46,507 bases of DNA from Sulfitobacter sp. (lineage in GTDB: Bacteria; Pseudomonadota; Alphaproteobacteria; Rhodobacterales; Rhodobacteraceae): contig JAGXFI010000166.1 in the NCBI GenBank assembly GCA_024637305.1, positions 1-46,507 on the forward strand. Direction: 5' to 3'. The notes under the pieces are model-generated. The model ran no database searches and was not told the DNA's origin. It worked only from the letters and a program-made list of their open reading frames with translations. Of this stretch, positions 7,895-16,335 are shown piece after piece; position 1 is the stretch's first letter, and each line of letters starts with the position of its first letter. Both the position numbers and the translations under genes were made by a program.

Positions 7895-9798
7895 TTGGCT
7901 TTCTTTCGACCTTTCGTTTCGTCGACGGTTTCCACATCTGTTGTAGACACCATACCGCCGTTTCCGTCCGCTGAATTTGTCCGGTAGACTGCCCGGATTT
8001 CAAGCGGCACCGGCGACACGATAGTCAGGAACCCGTCCACGAAATCACCTGACCCGACCGGATCGCCTAGCCTTTCTCCGACGTCCGCGCAGTCTGCGGC
8101 AAGCGCATGGCCAGCAGGCAGCTCATCCTGCGCAATCCGCATCACCTTTCCCGGCTTCTGGCTTCCGGGAGGAATGGCGAGCGCGAGGCTTTTCTCGATC
8201 CGGATGTCTCTCGCAGTGGGGTTCAATACATTGACGATTGTATCATAACCGACTTTGCCGCCGCCCAGTATCATTTCCCGCACGCCGCAGATAAATTTTG
8301 CGTCATAGCGGTAGCCGCCTCTTGGCTCTGGAGGTTGCGGATCAGCCGCCCGCTCAAGCTTCACGTTCAGCAAACCCGTGCCGCAAGGCTGCGGGCATTG
8401 GGTGGCGTCCCGCGGTGTCGAGCTGCTTTGGAGTTGCGACAGGATCTGCGCGGATGTCAGCGCCGGATCATTCGCCAGCATCAAGGCCGCAGCACCTGCG
8501 ACATGCGGCGCCGCCATCGACGTGCCATTGTACCACGCATAGCCCCCATTCACGAGGCTCAGGACGCCATCGGGGTTGCCGTCGCCGTTATCGTCGCGCT
8601 GGACGTCGCCGCCCGGTGCCATGATGTCGACGACACTGCCAAAGTTGGAATAGCGCGCAAGGTGGCCGCGTGCATCGCCTGCGGCCACGGTGATGACATT
8701 GGCGCAGCTGGCCGGAAAGGCATTGGCCGCAGACATGTTGTCATTGCCCGCCGCCACCACGACGGTCACACCCTCCGCCACCGCATCGTTGATCGCCGCC
8801 TGCGTCGAGGGGGACGCGGAACAGGGTACCGGCGCGCCAAGGCTCATGTTGATGATCCTGGCTGGCGTCGGGTTTGCGGGAACCCCCGGAACCGGCAGTC
8901 CGGCAGCCCAGCGGATCGCATCGTTGATGTCGGTGGTGGTCCCGCCACATTTGCCCAGAACCCGGATGGATTGAAGCCCGACAGACCAGTTGACGCCCGC
9001 AATCCCATTGCTGTTGTCGGTGGCGCCGACGCCCACCGTGCCGGCAACGTGAGACCCGTGCCAACTGTTTGAGCGTGCCTGCCGGCCCGCCCCGCATTCG
9101 CCTGCGGCCACCGCGTCACCCGCGTCATAAGGGTCGGAATCCCGCCCATCGCCGTCAGCGGCGCGGGCGGGGTCGGAAATCATGTCATAGCCGGGACGGA
9201 CATTGCCCGAGCTTGCGACATCCACATGATCGTCAAGAATTCCGGTATCAATCACCGCAACGATCACGCCTGCGTCCCCGGTGGCGACATCCCACGCAGT
9301 AGGCAGACCAATGCCGCCGGGCGACTGGTCTGGGCCTGTCCCGAAATCATGATAGTGCCACTGTAACGGAAAACCGGGATCGTTCGGGGTGCCGAACGGA
9401 TAGACCTCCCAGTCGGGCTGGGCGTATTCCACATTGGGCAGCGCGGAAAGTTCGGCGACGATGCCCTGCACGGTCGCACCCAACTCCTCGGCACTCTGCG
9501 CGCCCAAAAGGGTCGAAACATTGACGCGGTAGATCAGCTCCCCGCCCGAAGTCACTTCGGGTGATGCTTCAAGTCCGAGCGGCAAGACCTGATCGGTGGC
9601 AAGCGTCTCAAGCCGGTCAATCCCGGTATTGGACAGCTTGACGATGATGCGGCCCGGAACGGCCTGCGCGGTTTCGGGAACGGGTATCAGGTCAAAGACC
9701 GGAAAATCCGTGGCTTCCTGCGCGTTGGCAGCGGATGAAAGGGCCAGGGCTGCTGCCGCGCCAAACGCTAACCGGCGTGTTATCTTTGAATGTGTCAT
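7891..9798 (-). CDS. Secreted subtilisin-like serine protease (S8) with I9-type propeptide and C-terminal extension
   Basis: Predicted 635-residue exported subtilase. The order is: signal peptide (~1-27, MTHSKITRRLAFGAAAALA...ANAQ); I9-like propeptide (~48-135, ending NVEYAQPDWEVYP); catalytic domain with Asp ~184 (AVIDTG), His ~247 (WHGSHVAGT), Asn in AAGNDN and Ser ~427 (NGTSMAAPHVAG); then a C-terminal domain of about 130 residues with two cysteines (FICGV, ADCAD) of unknown role. This matches the layout of secreted bacterial S8 proteases with an added C-terminal domain. The start at 9798 is set by the signal peptide and an AGGAG site 9 bases upstream. It is coupled by ATGA overlap to the I9-like gene. 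A hairpin lies in its leader. Confidence 0.9.
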   Translation of the reverse strand: MTHSKITRRLAFGAAAALALSSAANAQEATDFPVFDLIPVPETAQAVPGRIIVKLSNTGIDRLETLATDQVLPLGLEASPEVTSGGELIYRVNVSTLLGAQSAEELGATVQGIVAELSALPNVEYAQPDWEVYPFGTPNDPGFPLQWHYHDFGTGPDQSPGGIGLPTAWDVATGDAGVIVAVIDTGILDDHVDVASSGNVRPGYDMISDPARAADGDGRDSDPYDAGDAVAAGECGAGRQARSNSWHGSHVAGTVGVGATDNSNGIAGVNWSVGLQSIRVLGKCGGTTTDINDAIRWAAGLPVPGVPANPTPARIINMSLGAPVPCSASPSTQAAINDAVAEGVTVVVAAGNDNMSAANAFPASCANVITVAAGDARGHLARYSNFGSVVDIMAPGGDVQRDDNGDGNPDGVLSLVNGGYAWYNGTSMAAPHVAGAAALMLANDPALTSAQILSQLQSSSTPRDATQCPQPCGTGLLNVKLERAADPQPPEPRGGYRYDAKFICGVREMILGGGKVGYDTIVNVLNPTARDIRIEKSLALAIPPGSQKPGKVMRIAQDELPAGHALAADCADVGERLGDPVGSGDFVDGFLTIVSPVPLEIRAVYRTNSADGNGGMVSTTDVETVDETKGRKKAK

Positions 9799-9824
9799 AT
9801 TTGAAATCTCCTGCAAGGGCGTCT

Positions 9825-9845
9825 TGCCGCAGGCGATCTGCGGCA
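9825..9845 (-). other. Leader hairpin upstream of the secreted subtilase
   Basis: TGCCGCAG and CTGCGGCA form a perfect 8-bp stem with a 5-base loop, 26 bases upstream of the start codon and 95 bases beyond the end of the co-directional IclR gene. There is no T-run. It could be a transcript-end or leader structure. Confidence 0.45.
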
Positions 9846-9939
9846 GCTCCACGAACACGGGAACAGCCTCAGAATGCCACCTATCGCCGGACAGGTGTGC
9901 GTGAGATCAGCGTGAATAATGAACGCGGCGCGGGGCCTG

Positions 9940-10698
9940 TCAGATCGTGTTCGCCGCATCCATAAGCCAGGGCAGGATCTCGGCCCGGATGCGGGCGTCA
10001 TCCCAGTGGTGCGACGAGACCGAACAATGCACCGCTGCCCGGCTTCGCCCATCGGGGCCACGAATCGCGCAGGCGATACCGACTTCGCTCTGGATCATCT
10101 GGTGATAGGTAATGGCATATCCCAGCCGCATTACATCGTCGATCTGCCGGCTGATCTCTGCCCGGTCGACCGTCGTGCTGGATGTATGAGCATGCAGGTG
10201 CCAGTCCCGAATGGCCACCTCACGCTCTGCCGCCGGGAAGGTCGCGAGTATCGCCTGCCCTCCCGATGTACTCAGCGCGGGAACCGTCCGGCCCGGCACC
10301 GAAGCGGCGAAAATCGTTCGCGTACAGGGCAAACGCGCAGCATAGATGATCCTCTCGCCGGAAAGCTCGGCCAGATTGACAGTCTCGCCCAAGCGTCTCG
10401 ACAGGTCGATCAGCTTGGGGATCGCCCGCGCCACCAGAGGATCGGACCAGTAATACGCATACGCCAGTTGCAGCCACGCATGCGACGGACGATAGCGCCG
10501 CGTCACCGGATCCTTGTCCAGCATACCCTCCACATGCAGCGTGTTGGCAAGGCGTTGAACCGCGCTCTTGTCCAATCCGGTGATCTCGGCCAGCCCGCTC
10601 AAGGAAAGTTCCGTATGCGTTTCGTCAAAGGCGCGCAGCACCTGCAGGCCTTTTGCCAAGGTGCCCAAATAAAGGGTGTTCTGCTTGATTTCGTGCAT
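9940..10698 (-). CDS. IclR-family transcriptional regulator
   Basis: Predicted 252-residue regulator. The N-terminal winged helix-turn-helix spans ~5-70 (LAKGLQVLRAF, then LSLSGLAEITGLDKSAVQRLANTL). The C-terminal IclR effector domain follows (~80-245; for example GETVNLAELSGERIIYAARL, TSGGQAILA, GYAITYHQ, GIACAIRGPDGR). IclR proteins bind small metabolites and usually control an adjacent catabolic or transport operon. It is divergent from the first peptide ABC transporter, with 180 bases between start codons, so it most likely regulates that operon. The start at 10698 is set by the domain start and by GGAACGGA upstream; the frame extends to 10776 without support. Confidence 0.9.
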   Translation of the reverse strand: MHEIKQNTLYLGTLAKGLQVLRAFDETHTELSLSGLAEITGLDKSAVQRLANTLHVEGMLDKDPVTRRYRPSHAWLQLAYAYYWSDPLVARAIPKLIDLSRRLGETVNLAELSGERIIYAARLPCTRTIFAASVPGRTVPALSTSGGQAILATFPAAEREVAIRDWHLHAHTSSTTVDRAEISRQIDDVMRLGYAITYHQMIQSEVGIACAIRGPDGRSRAAVHCSVSSHHWDDARIRAEILPWLMDAANTI

Positions 10699-10761
10699 GA
10701 ATTTCCGTTCCGTTAGAAAAATCGTCTGAACCCGCAACAAAAAACAGCCTTGATAATCGAA

Positions 10762-10776
10762 TTGTCCTAGGTACAA
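10762..10776. promoter_or_regulatory. Imperfect palindrome in the IclR / ABC-1 intergenic region, candidate operator
   Basis: TTGTCCTAGGTACAA has a perfect CCTAGG centre with near-symmetric TTGT/ACAA arms offset by one base. It lies about 64 bases upstream of the IclR start and about 103 bases upstream of the binding-protein start, as expected for a shared operator. A wider GCGATC...GATCGC pair lies at 10788-10824. Neither is proven. Confidence 0.35.
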
Positions 10777-10878
10777 CTAATCATATGGCGATCTAAGATA
10801 TCATTATATGACACTTGTGATCGCGTAAACTATTTCATGCAGACGCCGCAATGTTCCGGCGACAGGGAGAAAAAACCG

Positions 10879-12405
10879 ATGAAGAACGGATTCATGAAGA
10901 CGACGGCGCTGGCGCTGGCCTTGTCAGTTTCGGCCACCGGTGCCGCGCTTGCCGACAAGGCGAACGACACGCTGCGCGTCGCCTATACGAAAGAGCTGGA
11001 AAACGTGGACAGCTATTTCAACTCGTCCCGCGAAGGCGTCGTTTTGCAACGTGCCGTCTGGGATGGCCTGATCTACCGCGACCCTGAGACGAACGAATAC
11101 AAAGGCAACCTCGCGACAAGCTGGGAATGGATCGACGACAAGACGCTGGAGCTGAAGCTCCGCGAAGGGGTCAAGTTCCACAATGGTGACGACTTTGACG
11201 CCGATGATGTTGTCGCAACGGTCAACTTCGTCGCCAACGAAGAGAATGGCGTCAAGACGCAGCGCAACGTGAACTGGATGGAATCGGCCGAAAAGATCGA
11301 CAATTTTACCGTCCGCATCAAGACCAAGGACGTGTTTCCGGCAGCCATCGAATTCCTGTCCGGCCCGGTCTCGATGTACCCGGCTGACTATTACGCCGAA
11401 GTCGGCCCGTCCGGCATGGGTCTGAACCCCGTGGGTACCGGCCCCTACAAGGTGGTCGAAGTCGTGCCGGGTCAGCATTTCGTGCTGGAGAGATATGAAG
11501 GCTACCACGACAGCCCCAAAGGCCGGCCATCCATCAGCAAGATCGACATCCGCACAATTCCGGACGTGAACACCCAGATCGCCGAGCTGTTTTCCGGCTC
11601 GCTCGATCTGATCTGGCAGGTTCCTGCGGATCAGGCGGAAAAATTGGCCGAAATGGGGGATCAGTTCACGGTATCGAACGAATCCACCATGCGCGTCGGC
11701 TATCTGTCGATGGACGCGGCGGGCCGGTCGTCAATGGACCCGAACCCGTTTCAGGATCTCAAGGTCCGGCAGGCCGTCAACCACGCCATCAACCGCGAGG
11801 CGCTGGTCGATAACCTGCTGAAAGGCAAATCCAAGGTCGTCTGGACCGCCTGCTTCCCCAGCCAGTTCGGCTGTGAGCAGGACGTGGCCGAATACCCCTA
11901 CGACCCTGAAAAGGCAAAACAGCTGCTGGCCGAAGCGGGATATCCCGATGGGTTCACGACAGAATTCTACGCTTACCGTGACCGCGATTACGCCGAAGCG
12001 ATTGCGAGCTATCTGAACGCTGTCGGGATCAATATCGACTTCAAGATGCTGCAGTATTCCGCCCTGCGCGAGCTGAACATGAAAGGCGAGGTGCCGATCT
12101 CGTTCCAGACATGGGGCAGCTATTCGATCAACGACGCCTCAGCGATGGTCAGCCAGTTCTTCAAGCACGGCAGCCTCGACACCACACGCGACGATCAGGT
12201 GCTGGAGTGGCTCAATGTGGCCGACAGCTCAAACGATCCTGACAAGCGGGTGGAATACTACGCCAAGGCGTTGCAGCGCATCGCGGAGCAGGCCTATTGG
12301 GCACCGATGTTCAGCTACAACACCAACTACGTCATGTCCAAAGAGGTGGAATACACCCCGACGGCAGACGAGGTCCTGCGCTTTACCAACATGAGCTGGA
12401 ACTAA
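10879..12405 (+). CDS. Peptide/nickel-type ABC transporter substrate-binding protein (system 1)
   Basis: Predicted 508-residue periplasmic binding protein of the SBP_bac_5 (DppA/OppA) family. It has a signal peptide (MKNGFMKTTALALALSVSATGAALA) and the usual family landmarks: LRVAYTKELENVDSYFN at the mature N-terminus, LREGVKFHNGDDFDADDVV, NPVGTGPYKVVE, VRQAVNHAINREALVDNLLKG, and YDPEKAKQLLAEAGYPDGF. The start at 10879 follows GGGAG and the signal peptide; the frame extends to 10837. It is the first gene of an importer operon divergent from the IclR gene. The gamma-glutamyltransferase and M20 peptidase downstream suggest short or gamma-glutamyl peptides as ligand; this is inference. Confidence 0.92.
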   Translation: MKNGFMKTTALALALSVSATGAALADKANDTLRVAYTKELENVDSYFNSSREGVVLQRAVWDGLIYRDPETNEYKGNLATSWEWIDDKTLELKLREGVKFHNGDDFDADDVVATVNFVANEENGVKTQRNVNWMESAEKIDNFTVRIKTKDVFPAAIEFLSGPVSMYPADYYAEVGPSGMGLNPVGTGPYKVVEVVPGQHFVLERYEGYHDSPKGRPSISKIDIRTIPDVNTQIAELFSGSLDLIWQVPADQAEKLAEMGDQFTVSNESTMRVGYLSMDAAGRSSMDPNPFQDLKVRQAVNHAINREALVDNLLKGKSKVVWTACFPSQFGCEQDVAEYPYDPEKAKQLLAEAGYPDGFTTEFYAYRDRDYAEAIASYLNAVGINIDFKMLQYSALRELNMKGEVPISFQTWGSYSINDASAMVSQFFKHGSLDTTRDDQVLEWLNVADSSNDPDKRVEYYAKALQRIAEQAYWAPMFSYNTNYVMSKEVEYTPTADEVLRFTNMSWN

Positions 12406-12414
12406 CCACAGATC

Positions 12415-12447
12415 AGGCCCGCAGACGCCGCACTTGTCCGCGGGCCT
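12415..12447 (+). other. Hairpin between binding-protein and permease genes (system 1)
   Basis: AGGCCCGC and GCGGGCCT form a perfect 8-bp stem 10 bases after the binding-protein stop, with a 17-base loop and only weak T content after it. Such structures between binding-protein and permease genes commonly protect the upstream message or reduce read-through, giving excess binding protein. Confidence 0.6.
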
Positions 12448-12500
12448 TGTCTATCCTTTCCCCCCATCCCTCGTACAATCCGTCAAGGAGATAGCGGCGC

Positions 12501-13418
12501 ATGCTGCAATTTATTCTGAAACGTCTGGGCCTTGCGGTCCTTGTAGCCTTGACGGTCAGTTTCATCAGCTTTTCGCTGTTGTTTCTGTCCGGCGACCCCG
12601 CGGCCGCGCTGGCTGGCGAAACAGCCAGTGGCGAAGATATCGAGGCGCTGCGGCGTGTCTACGGATTCGACCGGCCGATGCTGGTTCAGTACGGCGAATG
12701 GCTCTGGCAGGCGCTGCAGGGAAATTTTGGCGAAAGCTATTATTTCAAGCTCCCTGTCGCCAGCCTGATCGCGGACCGGTTGTCGGTCACGATGACGCTG
12801 GGTGTTTGCGGCATTACCTTTGCGTTGCTGACGGCCGTGCCCTTGGGTGTGGCAGCAGCGATCAAGCCCAATTCCCTGATCGACCGCGTCGCGCTCTTCC
12901 TGTCTGTTGCAGGTCAGGCGATGCCAAGCTTCTGGTTCGGCCTGATCCTCATCGTGCTTTTCGGGATCCAACTGGGCTGGTTGCCGCCATCGGGCGCGTC
13001 GACATGGCGACATTTCATCATGCCGACGATCGTGCTGGGCTATTACGCGATGCCCGCTATCATGCGCCTGACGCGTGCCGGCATGCTCGAAGTGTTGAAT
13101 TCCGACTATATCCGCACGGCACGGGCCAAGGGCGCGGGAGAGGGTCGCGTGCTGTTCAAGCACGCGCTGCGTAACGCGATCATCCCGGTGGTCAGCCTTG
13201 CCGCAGTGCAGATGGGTTTCATGCTGGGCGGGTCCATCGTGGTTGAATCGGTGTTCGCGCTGCATGGTGCCGGATACCTCGCGTGGGAAAGCATTGCGCG
13301 CAACGATCTGCCGACGGTGCAGGCGCTGATCCTCATCTTCTCGATGTTCTACATCATCTTCACCTTTCTGGCGGACGTGCTGAACGCATGGCTCGACCCT
13401 CGCATGAGGAGTTCCTGA
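12501..13418 (+). CDS. ABC transporter permease, DppB type (system 1)
   Basis: A 305-residue inner-membrane protein with about six helices, beginning MLQFILKRLGLAVLVALTVSFISF. It has the BPD_transp_1 architecture and a large periplasmic loop after the first helix typical of DppB/OppB (RRVYGFDRPMLVQYGEWLW). The cytoplasmic coupling (EAA) loop is visible near 205-225 (ARAKGAGEGRVLFKHALRNAIIP). It forms the channel with the DppC-type protein that follows 1 base later. An AAGGAGA ribosome site supports the start. Confidence 0.93.
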   Translation: MLQFILKRLGLAVLVALTVSFISFSLLFLSGDPAAALAGETASGEDIEALRRVYGFDRPMLVQYGEWLWQALQGNFGESYYFKLPVASLIADRLSVTMTLGVCGITFALLTAVPLGVAAAIKPNSLIDRVALFLSVAGQAMPSFWFGLILIVLFGIQLGWLPPSGASTWRHFIMPTIVLGYYAMPAIMRLTRAGMLEVLNSDYIRTARAKGAGEGRVLFKHALRNAIIPVVSLAAVQMGFMLGGSIVVESVFALHGAGYLAWESIARNDLPTVQALILIFSMFYIIFTFLADVLNAWLDPRMRSS

Positions 13419-13419
13419 T

Positions 13420-14322
13420 ATGGCCTTGCAAAGAATCGCAGATCCGCTTCTGGAGGAAATCACCGGCCCGAACCCGCGCCAGATCCTGCGCAAGCGGGTG
13501 ACGGGGCATGCCGGCCTGCTGTTCGGTGTCGGGGTGGTCTTGGTGTTGCTGATCATCGCAATCCTGGCCCCTGTATTGGCCCCGCATGACCCTTATGCGC
13601 AAAACCTCGCCAACCGGATGGTCAAGCCCGTGTTCATGGGCGGCACCTGGGAACATCCCCTCGGCACCGACCATCTGGGCCGAGACTACCTGTCGCGCCT
13701 TATCTACGGGGCGCGTGTCTCGCTGTTGATCGGGACGGTGGCCGCGCTGATCTCCGGGGTGATCGGCACCGCGATGGGTGTGGCAGCGGGATATTTCGGT
13801 GGCAAGGTCGATGCCGTCGTGACCTTCCTGATCAACGTGCGTCTCGCGATGCCTGTCGTGCTGGTGGCATTGGCCGTGGTCGCGATTCTTGGCGGATCGT
13901 TGCAGGTCGTGATCGGTGTGTTGGGCCTGTTGTTGTGGGACCGCTTTGCCGTGGTGATGCGCGCATCCACCCTTCAGGTACGACGCCGCGAATATGTCGC
14001 CGCCGCACAGGCGATCGGCGCATCCACCCCGCGGGTGATCCTGTCGGAAATCATGCCCAACATCGCCAACAACCTGATCGTCATCGTAACGCTTGAAATG
14101 GCTCACGCGATCCTGCTCGAAGCGGCGCTGTCCTTCCTTGGCCTCGGCGTGCAACCACCGACGCCAAGCTGGGGTCTTATGGTGAGCGAAGGCAAGAACA
14201 TGATGCTTTTCGAGCCGTGGCTGGTGCTGATCCCGGGGATCGTGCTGTTCATATTGGTCCTTGCGATCAATCTGATGGGCGACGGGCTGCGCGACGTGAC
14301 CGCCCCCGAAAACCGGAGCTGA
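13420..14322 (+). CDS. ABC transporter permease, DppC type (system 1)
   Basis: A 300-residue inner-membrane protein with the DppC/OppC N-terminal extension (RQILRKRVTGHAGLLFG), first helix, then the conserved HPLGTDHLGRDYLSRLIYGARVSL motif. The EAA coupling loop lies at ~190-215 (AQAIGASTPRVILSEIMPN), and the protein ends GDGLRDVTAPE, as is usual for this family. It pairs with the DppB-type permease. GAGGAG precedes the start, and the next gene begins 4 bases after its stop. Confidence 0.93.
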   Translation: MALQRIADPLLEEITGPNPRQILRKRVTGHAGLLFGVGVVLVLLIIAILAPVLAPHDPYAQNLANRMVKPVFMGGTWEHPLGTDHLGRDYLSRLIYGARVSLLIGTVAALISGVIGTAMGVAAGYFGGKVDAVVTFLINVRLAMPVVLVALAVVAILGGSLQVVIGVLGLLLWDRFAVVMRASTLQVRRREYVAAAQAIGASTPRVILSEIMPNIANNLIVIVTLEMAHAILLEAALSFLGLGVQPPTPSWGLMVSEGKNMMLFEPWLVLIPGIVLFILVLAINLMGDGLRDVTAPENRS

Positions 14323-14326
14323 CCTG

Positions 14327-15331
14327 ATGAATGATACTGCAACACCGCTGCTCGGCGTGCGCGGCCTGACGCTGGACATTCCGATGTCGAGTGGCGTTCT
14401 GCACGCCGTGCGGGGCATTGATTTCGACCTGCATCGGGGCGAGACGCTGTGCATCGTCGGCGAATCCGGCTCGGGCAAATCACTGACATCGCTGGCCATT
14501 ATGGGCCTGCTGGACAAGAACATCCGCCGCAGCGCAGAGCGGATGGAATTCGACGGGATCGACCTGCTTAGTGCATCCAGACGCCAGATGCGCAGCCTAC
14601 GCGGTGACCGGATCGCGATGATCTTTCAGGAACCGATGACATCGCTGAATCCGGCCTACACCATCGGCGACCAACTGATGGAGGCGCTGCGCCTGCACCG
14701 AAATGTCAGCCGTGAAAAAGCTCGCGCCCGAGCGGTCGAGCTGCTCGAAAAGGTCGGAATCACCGCCGCAGCCAGCCGTCTTGGTCAGTATCCGCACCAA
14801 TTGTCGGGCGGTCTGCGTCAACGCGTCGTCATCGCAATGGCGCTGATGTGCGAACCGGAGCTGATCATCGCGGACGAACCGACCACCGCGCTCGATGTCA
14901 CCATTCAGGCGCAAATTCTCAGCCTGCTGGTGGAGCTGACCCGTGAAATGGGCGTGGCGATGATCCTCATCACGCACGACCTCGGCGTGGTGGCACGTGT
15001 CGCCGACAAGGTGGGCGTGATGTATGCGGGGGAACTGGTCGAAACCGGCCCCGCCGCCGACGTCTTTGGCAAGCCGTTGCACCCGTACACGCGCGGCCTG
15101 CTGCGCTGCATCCCGCAACCGGGCAAGACGCAGCGCGGTGCCGAGTTGGGGACCATCCCCGGCATCGTGCCATCGCTGATCGGCGATGTGCAAGGCTGCG
15201 CCTTCCGCACGCGCTGCCCCCATGCAATTGACGCCTGCCGCGACGCGATCCCCGAACGTGGAACACCGCCGCATGAATTTCTGTGCGTTCACCCCGATGG
15301 GGCCCGCGCTGCCGAAGGAGAACCTGCATGA
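14327..15331 (+). CDS. ABC transporter ATP-binding protein, DppD type (system 1)
   Basis: A 334-residue ATPase that energises import by system 1. Walker A is GESGSGKS (~45), the Q-loop is in IFQEPMTSLNP, the signature is LSGGLRQR, Walker B is IIADEPTTALD and the H-loop is LITHD. The C-terminal oligopeptide-transporter extension carries the conserved Cys pair (GCAFRTRCPHA). It overlaps the second ATPase gene by ATGA, so the two subunits are translationally coupled. Confidence 0.93.
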   Translation: MNDTATPLLGVRGLTLDIPMSSGVLHAVRGIDFDLHRGETLCIVGESGSGKSLTSLAIMGLLDKNIRRSAERMEFDGIDLLSASRRQMRSLRGDRIAMIFQEPMTSLNPAYTIGDQLMEALRLHRNVSREKARARAVELLEKVGITAAASRLGQYPHQLSGGLRQRVVIAMALMCEPELIIADEPTTALDVTIQAQILSLLVELTREMGVAMILITHDLGVVARVADKVGVMYAGELVETGPAADVFGKPLHPYTRGLLRCIPQPGKTQRGAELGTIPGIVPSLIGDVQGCAFRTRCPHAIDACRDAIPERGTPPHEFLCVHPDGARAAEGEPA

Positions 15332-16317
15332 ACGCCCCAGTTCTGGAGCTTCGCAACGTCGCAAAGACCTACCGCGTCAAGCAGGGCCTGTTCGGCAAGG
15401 CCAAGCCGCTGAATGCCGTGAACGACGTTTCTCTGACGTTGAACAAGGGCGAGGTGCTGGGCCTTGTCGGCGAATCCGGCTGTGGCAAATCCACGCTCGC
15501 CAAGATCCTGCTGGGGCTTGAGGCACCGACCGCCGGGCAGGTGCTGGTCGACGGAGAAGAGATCGGCGGACAGGGCCGTCTTGCCCTTGCGCGGCGCATT
15601 CAGCCGATCTTTCAAGACCCCTATTCGTCGCTGAACCCGCGCAAGACCATCGCCGACATCGTCTCGCTACCGCTTCGGGTTCACGGCGTCGGCGACGCCA
15701 CCAGCCGCGCGAAATCCGTTCGCGAAACGCTGGAACTGGTTGGCCTGCCTGCGCGCGTTCTCAACACCTATCCCAGCCAGATGTCAGGCGGGCAACGTCA
15801 GCGCGTCGCCATCGCCCGCGCCCTCATCATGCACCCCGAAATCGTGATCTGCGATGAACCGACATCGGCGCTGGACGTATCGGTCCAAAGCCAGATCCTC
15901 AATCTGCTCAATGATCTGCGCAAGGAATTCGGCCTGACCTACCTCTTCATCAGCCATGATCTGGCGGTGGTCGAACACCTCGCGACGCGCGTGGCCGTGA
16001 TGTATCTGGGCCGGATCGTCGAAGAAGCAAACGTGGCCGATCTGTTTGACGCGCCGCGCCATCCTTATTCGCGCGCGCTGCTGAATTCGGTGCTGACCCC
16101 CGATCCTTCGCAGGGCGTGCCGGATACGCAACTGGGCGCGGCATACCCGAACCCGATCAATCCGCCATCGGGGTGCCATTTCCATCCGCGTTGTCCTTTC
16201 GCGCAAAGCCATTGCAAGGCCAATGCCCCGCGCCCCGTGCCGCGCGAAGGCGGGCACGTGGAATGTCATCTTCATGATCCTGACAGCCCGATGTACCGCC
16301 CCGATTTTACCGTCTGA
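15328..16317 (+). CDS. ABC transporter ATP-binding protein, DppF type (system 1)
   Basis: A 329-residue ATPase, partner of the DppD-type subunit. Walker A is GESGCGKS, the signature MSGGQRQR, Walker B VICDEPTSALD and the H-loop FISHD. The C-terminal extension has the Cys pair (GCHFHPRCPFA). The start is set at 15328 by the ATGA overlap and a GGAG site; a longer in-frame start at 15283 would lie inside the preceding gene. The gamma-glutamyltransferase gene follows after 18 bases with its own AAGGAG. Confidence 0.92.
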   Translation: MNAPVLELRNVAKTYRVKQGLFGKAKPLNAVNDVSLTLNKGEVLGLVGESGCGKSTLAKILLGLEAPTAGQVLVDGEEIGGQGRLALARRIQPIFQDPYSSLNPRKTIADIVSLPLRVHGVGDATSRAKSVRETLELVGLPARVLNTYPSQMSGGQRQRVAIARALIMHPEIVICDEPTSALDVSVQSQILNLLNDLRKEFGLTYLFISHDLAVVEHLATRVAVMYLGRIVEEANVADLFDAPRHPYSRALLNSVLTPDPSQGVPDTQLGAAYPNPINPPSGCHFHPRCPFAQSHCKANAPRPVPREGGHVECHLHDPDSPMYRPDFTV

Positions 16318-16335
16318 ACCACCAAGGAGCGTCCC

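Noticed and set aside
13360-14523. Minus-strand open frame of 387 codons opposite the DppC-type permease
   Set aside because: Antisense to a well-supported permease; composition (His/Gln/Asp-rich) is that of a shadow frame.
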